DNA of 64,000 nt from contig DAHUXM010000021.1 of assembly GCA_027307165.1 (NCBI GenBank), forward strand, positions 1 through 64,000, written 5' to 3'. Of this stretch, positions 63,548 to 64,000 are shown piece by piece. Source of the stretch: Gemmatimonadota bacterium (lineage in GTDB: Bacteria; Gemmatimonadota; Gemmatimonadetes; Gemmatimonadales; Gemmatimonadaceae). Each line of letters begins with the position of its first letter. Positions within the stretch are counted from its first letter, which is position 1. The notes under the pieces are model-generated. The model had not been told where the DNA came from. It saw only the letters and a list, made by a program, of their open reading frames with translations, and did not search any database. A program made the position numbers and the translations under genes.

Positions 63548-64000
63548 GACTGCATCGACCGTAACGATGAACTCAGTTCCTCGTCCACCGCATTGTGCAA
63601 TTCGACGTCGTCGATGCGCGTCAGGATGTCCAGAGCGATAGGATCGTCGGCGCGGCACTGCACCGCGAGAGCGCCCTGGCCCGCGGCGGGCGGCATCGTC
63701 CTGAGATCGAATATCTCGGTGATGTTCGCGCGTAGCTGCAACCGTTCGAGACCCGCGAGAGCAAGCAGCGCAGCGTCATAATCGCCCGCGAGTACCTTCG
63801 CGACGCGCGCGTCCACAGTGCCGCGAATCGGTTTTACCTCGAGATCGGGACGCAGCGCGAGAACTGCCGCGGCGCGTCGCGCGCTGGATGTGCCAACGAG
63901 CGAGCCCGGCGGAAGTTCGCTCAGTCTGAGAGGACGGGAGCATACGAGAGCTTCGCGCGGGTCGGCACGAACAGGCACCGCGGCGATCACGAGTCCGGCA
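63544..64000 (-). CDS. hemC: Porphobilinogen deaminase, 5' part outside window; C-terminal cofactor domain apparently missing
   Basis: The gene enters from beyond base 64000. The visible 151 residues match domains 2 and 1 of HemC: GLVIAAVPVRADPREALV, VGTSSARRAAAVLALRPDLE, IRGTVDARVAKVLAGDYDA and PPAAGQGALAVQCRADD. It stops at DEELSSSLRSMQS, aligning with the stretch just before the EGGC motif. The roughly 75-residue domain 3, with the dipyrromethane-cofactor Cys, is absent. Only two Cys are visible, neither at the cofactor position. The hemD overlap argues against a simple frameshift. Confidence 0.9.
   Translation of the reverse strand, partial: AGLVIAAVPVRADPREALVCSRPLRLSELPPGSLVGTSSARRAAAVLALRPDLEVKPIRGTVDARVAKVLAGDYDAALLALAGLERLQLRANITEIFDLRTMPPAAGQGALAVQCRADDPIALDILTRIDDVELHNAVDEELSSSLRSMQS

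Noticed and set aside
1-64000. CRISPR arrays, insertion sequences, integrases or prophage genes
   Set aside because: No regularly spaced repeats, transposase or recombinase motifs were seen anywhere in the window.

Overview
The window is a 64 kb piece of a GC-rich, Gram-negative-type bacterial chromosome. It shows RND efflux with an outer-membrane channel, lipoproteins, a TonB-type barrel, a BBP2-like porin and an outer-membrane assembly style of secretion. The mix of families (HemQ-type heme synthesis, a DUF2911 protein, an M61 peptidase, a cNMP-binding thioredoxin-reductase-like flavoprotein, a duplicated-permease anion transporter) suggests Gemmatimonadota or a relative. This is an inference from gene content only: no rRNA or marker gene is present to prove it. 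Coding density is high and most genes lie in short, tightly overlapping operons.

Layout. 1-6631: MarR regulator plus a three-gene RND multidrug pump. 6659-9885: redox flavoprotein, cupin and a vicinal-oxygen-chelate dioxygenase. 9895-19680: a complete high-affinity potassium locus. The minus-strand operon runs small membrane ORF, kdpF, kdpA, kdpB, kdpC, a porin-like barrel, the KdpD N-terminal half, and a degenerate kinase. A divergent kdpE plus the KdpD C-terminal kinase half lie on the plus strand, with three 11-bp-phased repeats between them. 19692-30229: housekeeping and cell-envelope genes (M61 and M48 peptidases, erythromycin-esterase-like protein, hotdog thioesterase, lytic transglycosylase, RidA plus threonine dehydratase, stand-alone Clp_N domain). 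30407-33572: anion-type ABC transporter. 33647-36588: amine oxidase and a copper-delivery pair (SCO1/PCuAC). 36642-38552: Kup potassium transporter behind a hairpin-rich leader ending in an intrinsic terminator. 38884-41215: DUF4173-like membrane protein and the coproheme decarboxylase ChdC/HemQ. 41272-45434: tRNA-Pro(GGG), an outer-membrane receptor, a YncE-like propeller, and a degenerate copy of the tRNA 3' part, which looks like an old insertion scar. 45514-56931: GNAT, PEBP, hybrid kinase, CHY zinc finger, WrbA, TetR-MFS pair, DUF2911 and a two-component system. 57298-64000: heme operon hemC-hemD-hemB-hemE-hemH-hemY-hemL on the minus strand.

How the parts work together. Two potassium systems (Kdp and Kup) sit in the same window, each with its own regulatory architecture. 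The heme operon together with ChdC/HemQ points to the coproporphyrin-dependent route, in which HemY acts as CgoX and HemH as CpfC. SCO1 and PCuAC would supply copper to a heme-copper oxidase.

The observations most worth checking are: hemC appears to stop just before the domain that carries the dipyrromethane-cofactor cysteine; KdpD is split into two proteins encoded on opposite strands, with an extra pseudokinase; kup has a riboswitch- or attenuator-like leader; and the tRNA-Pro partial duplication brackets a 4 kb two-gene segment.
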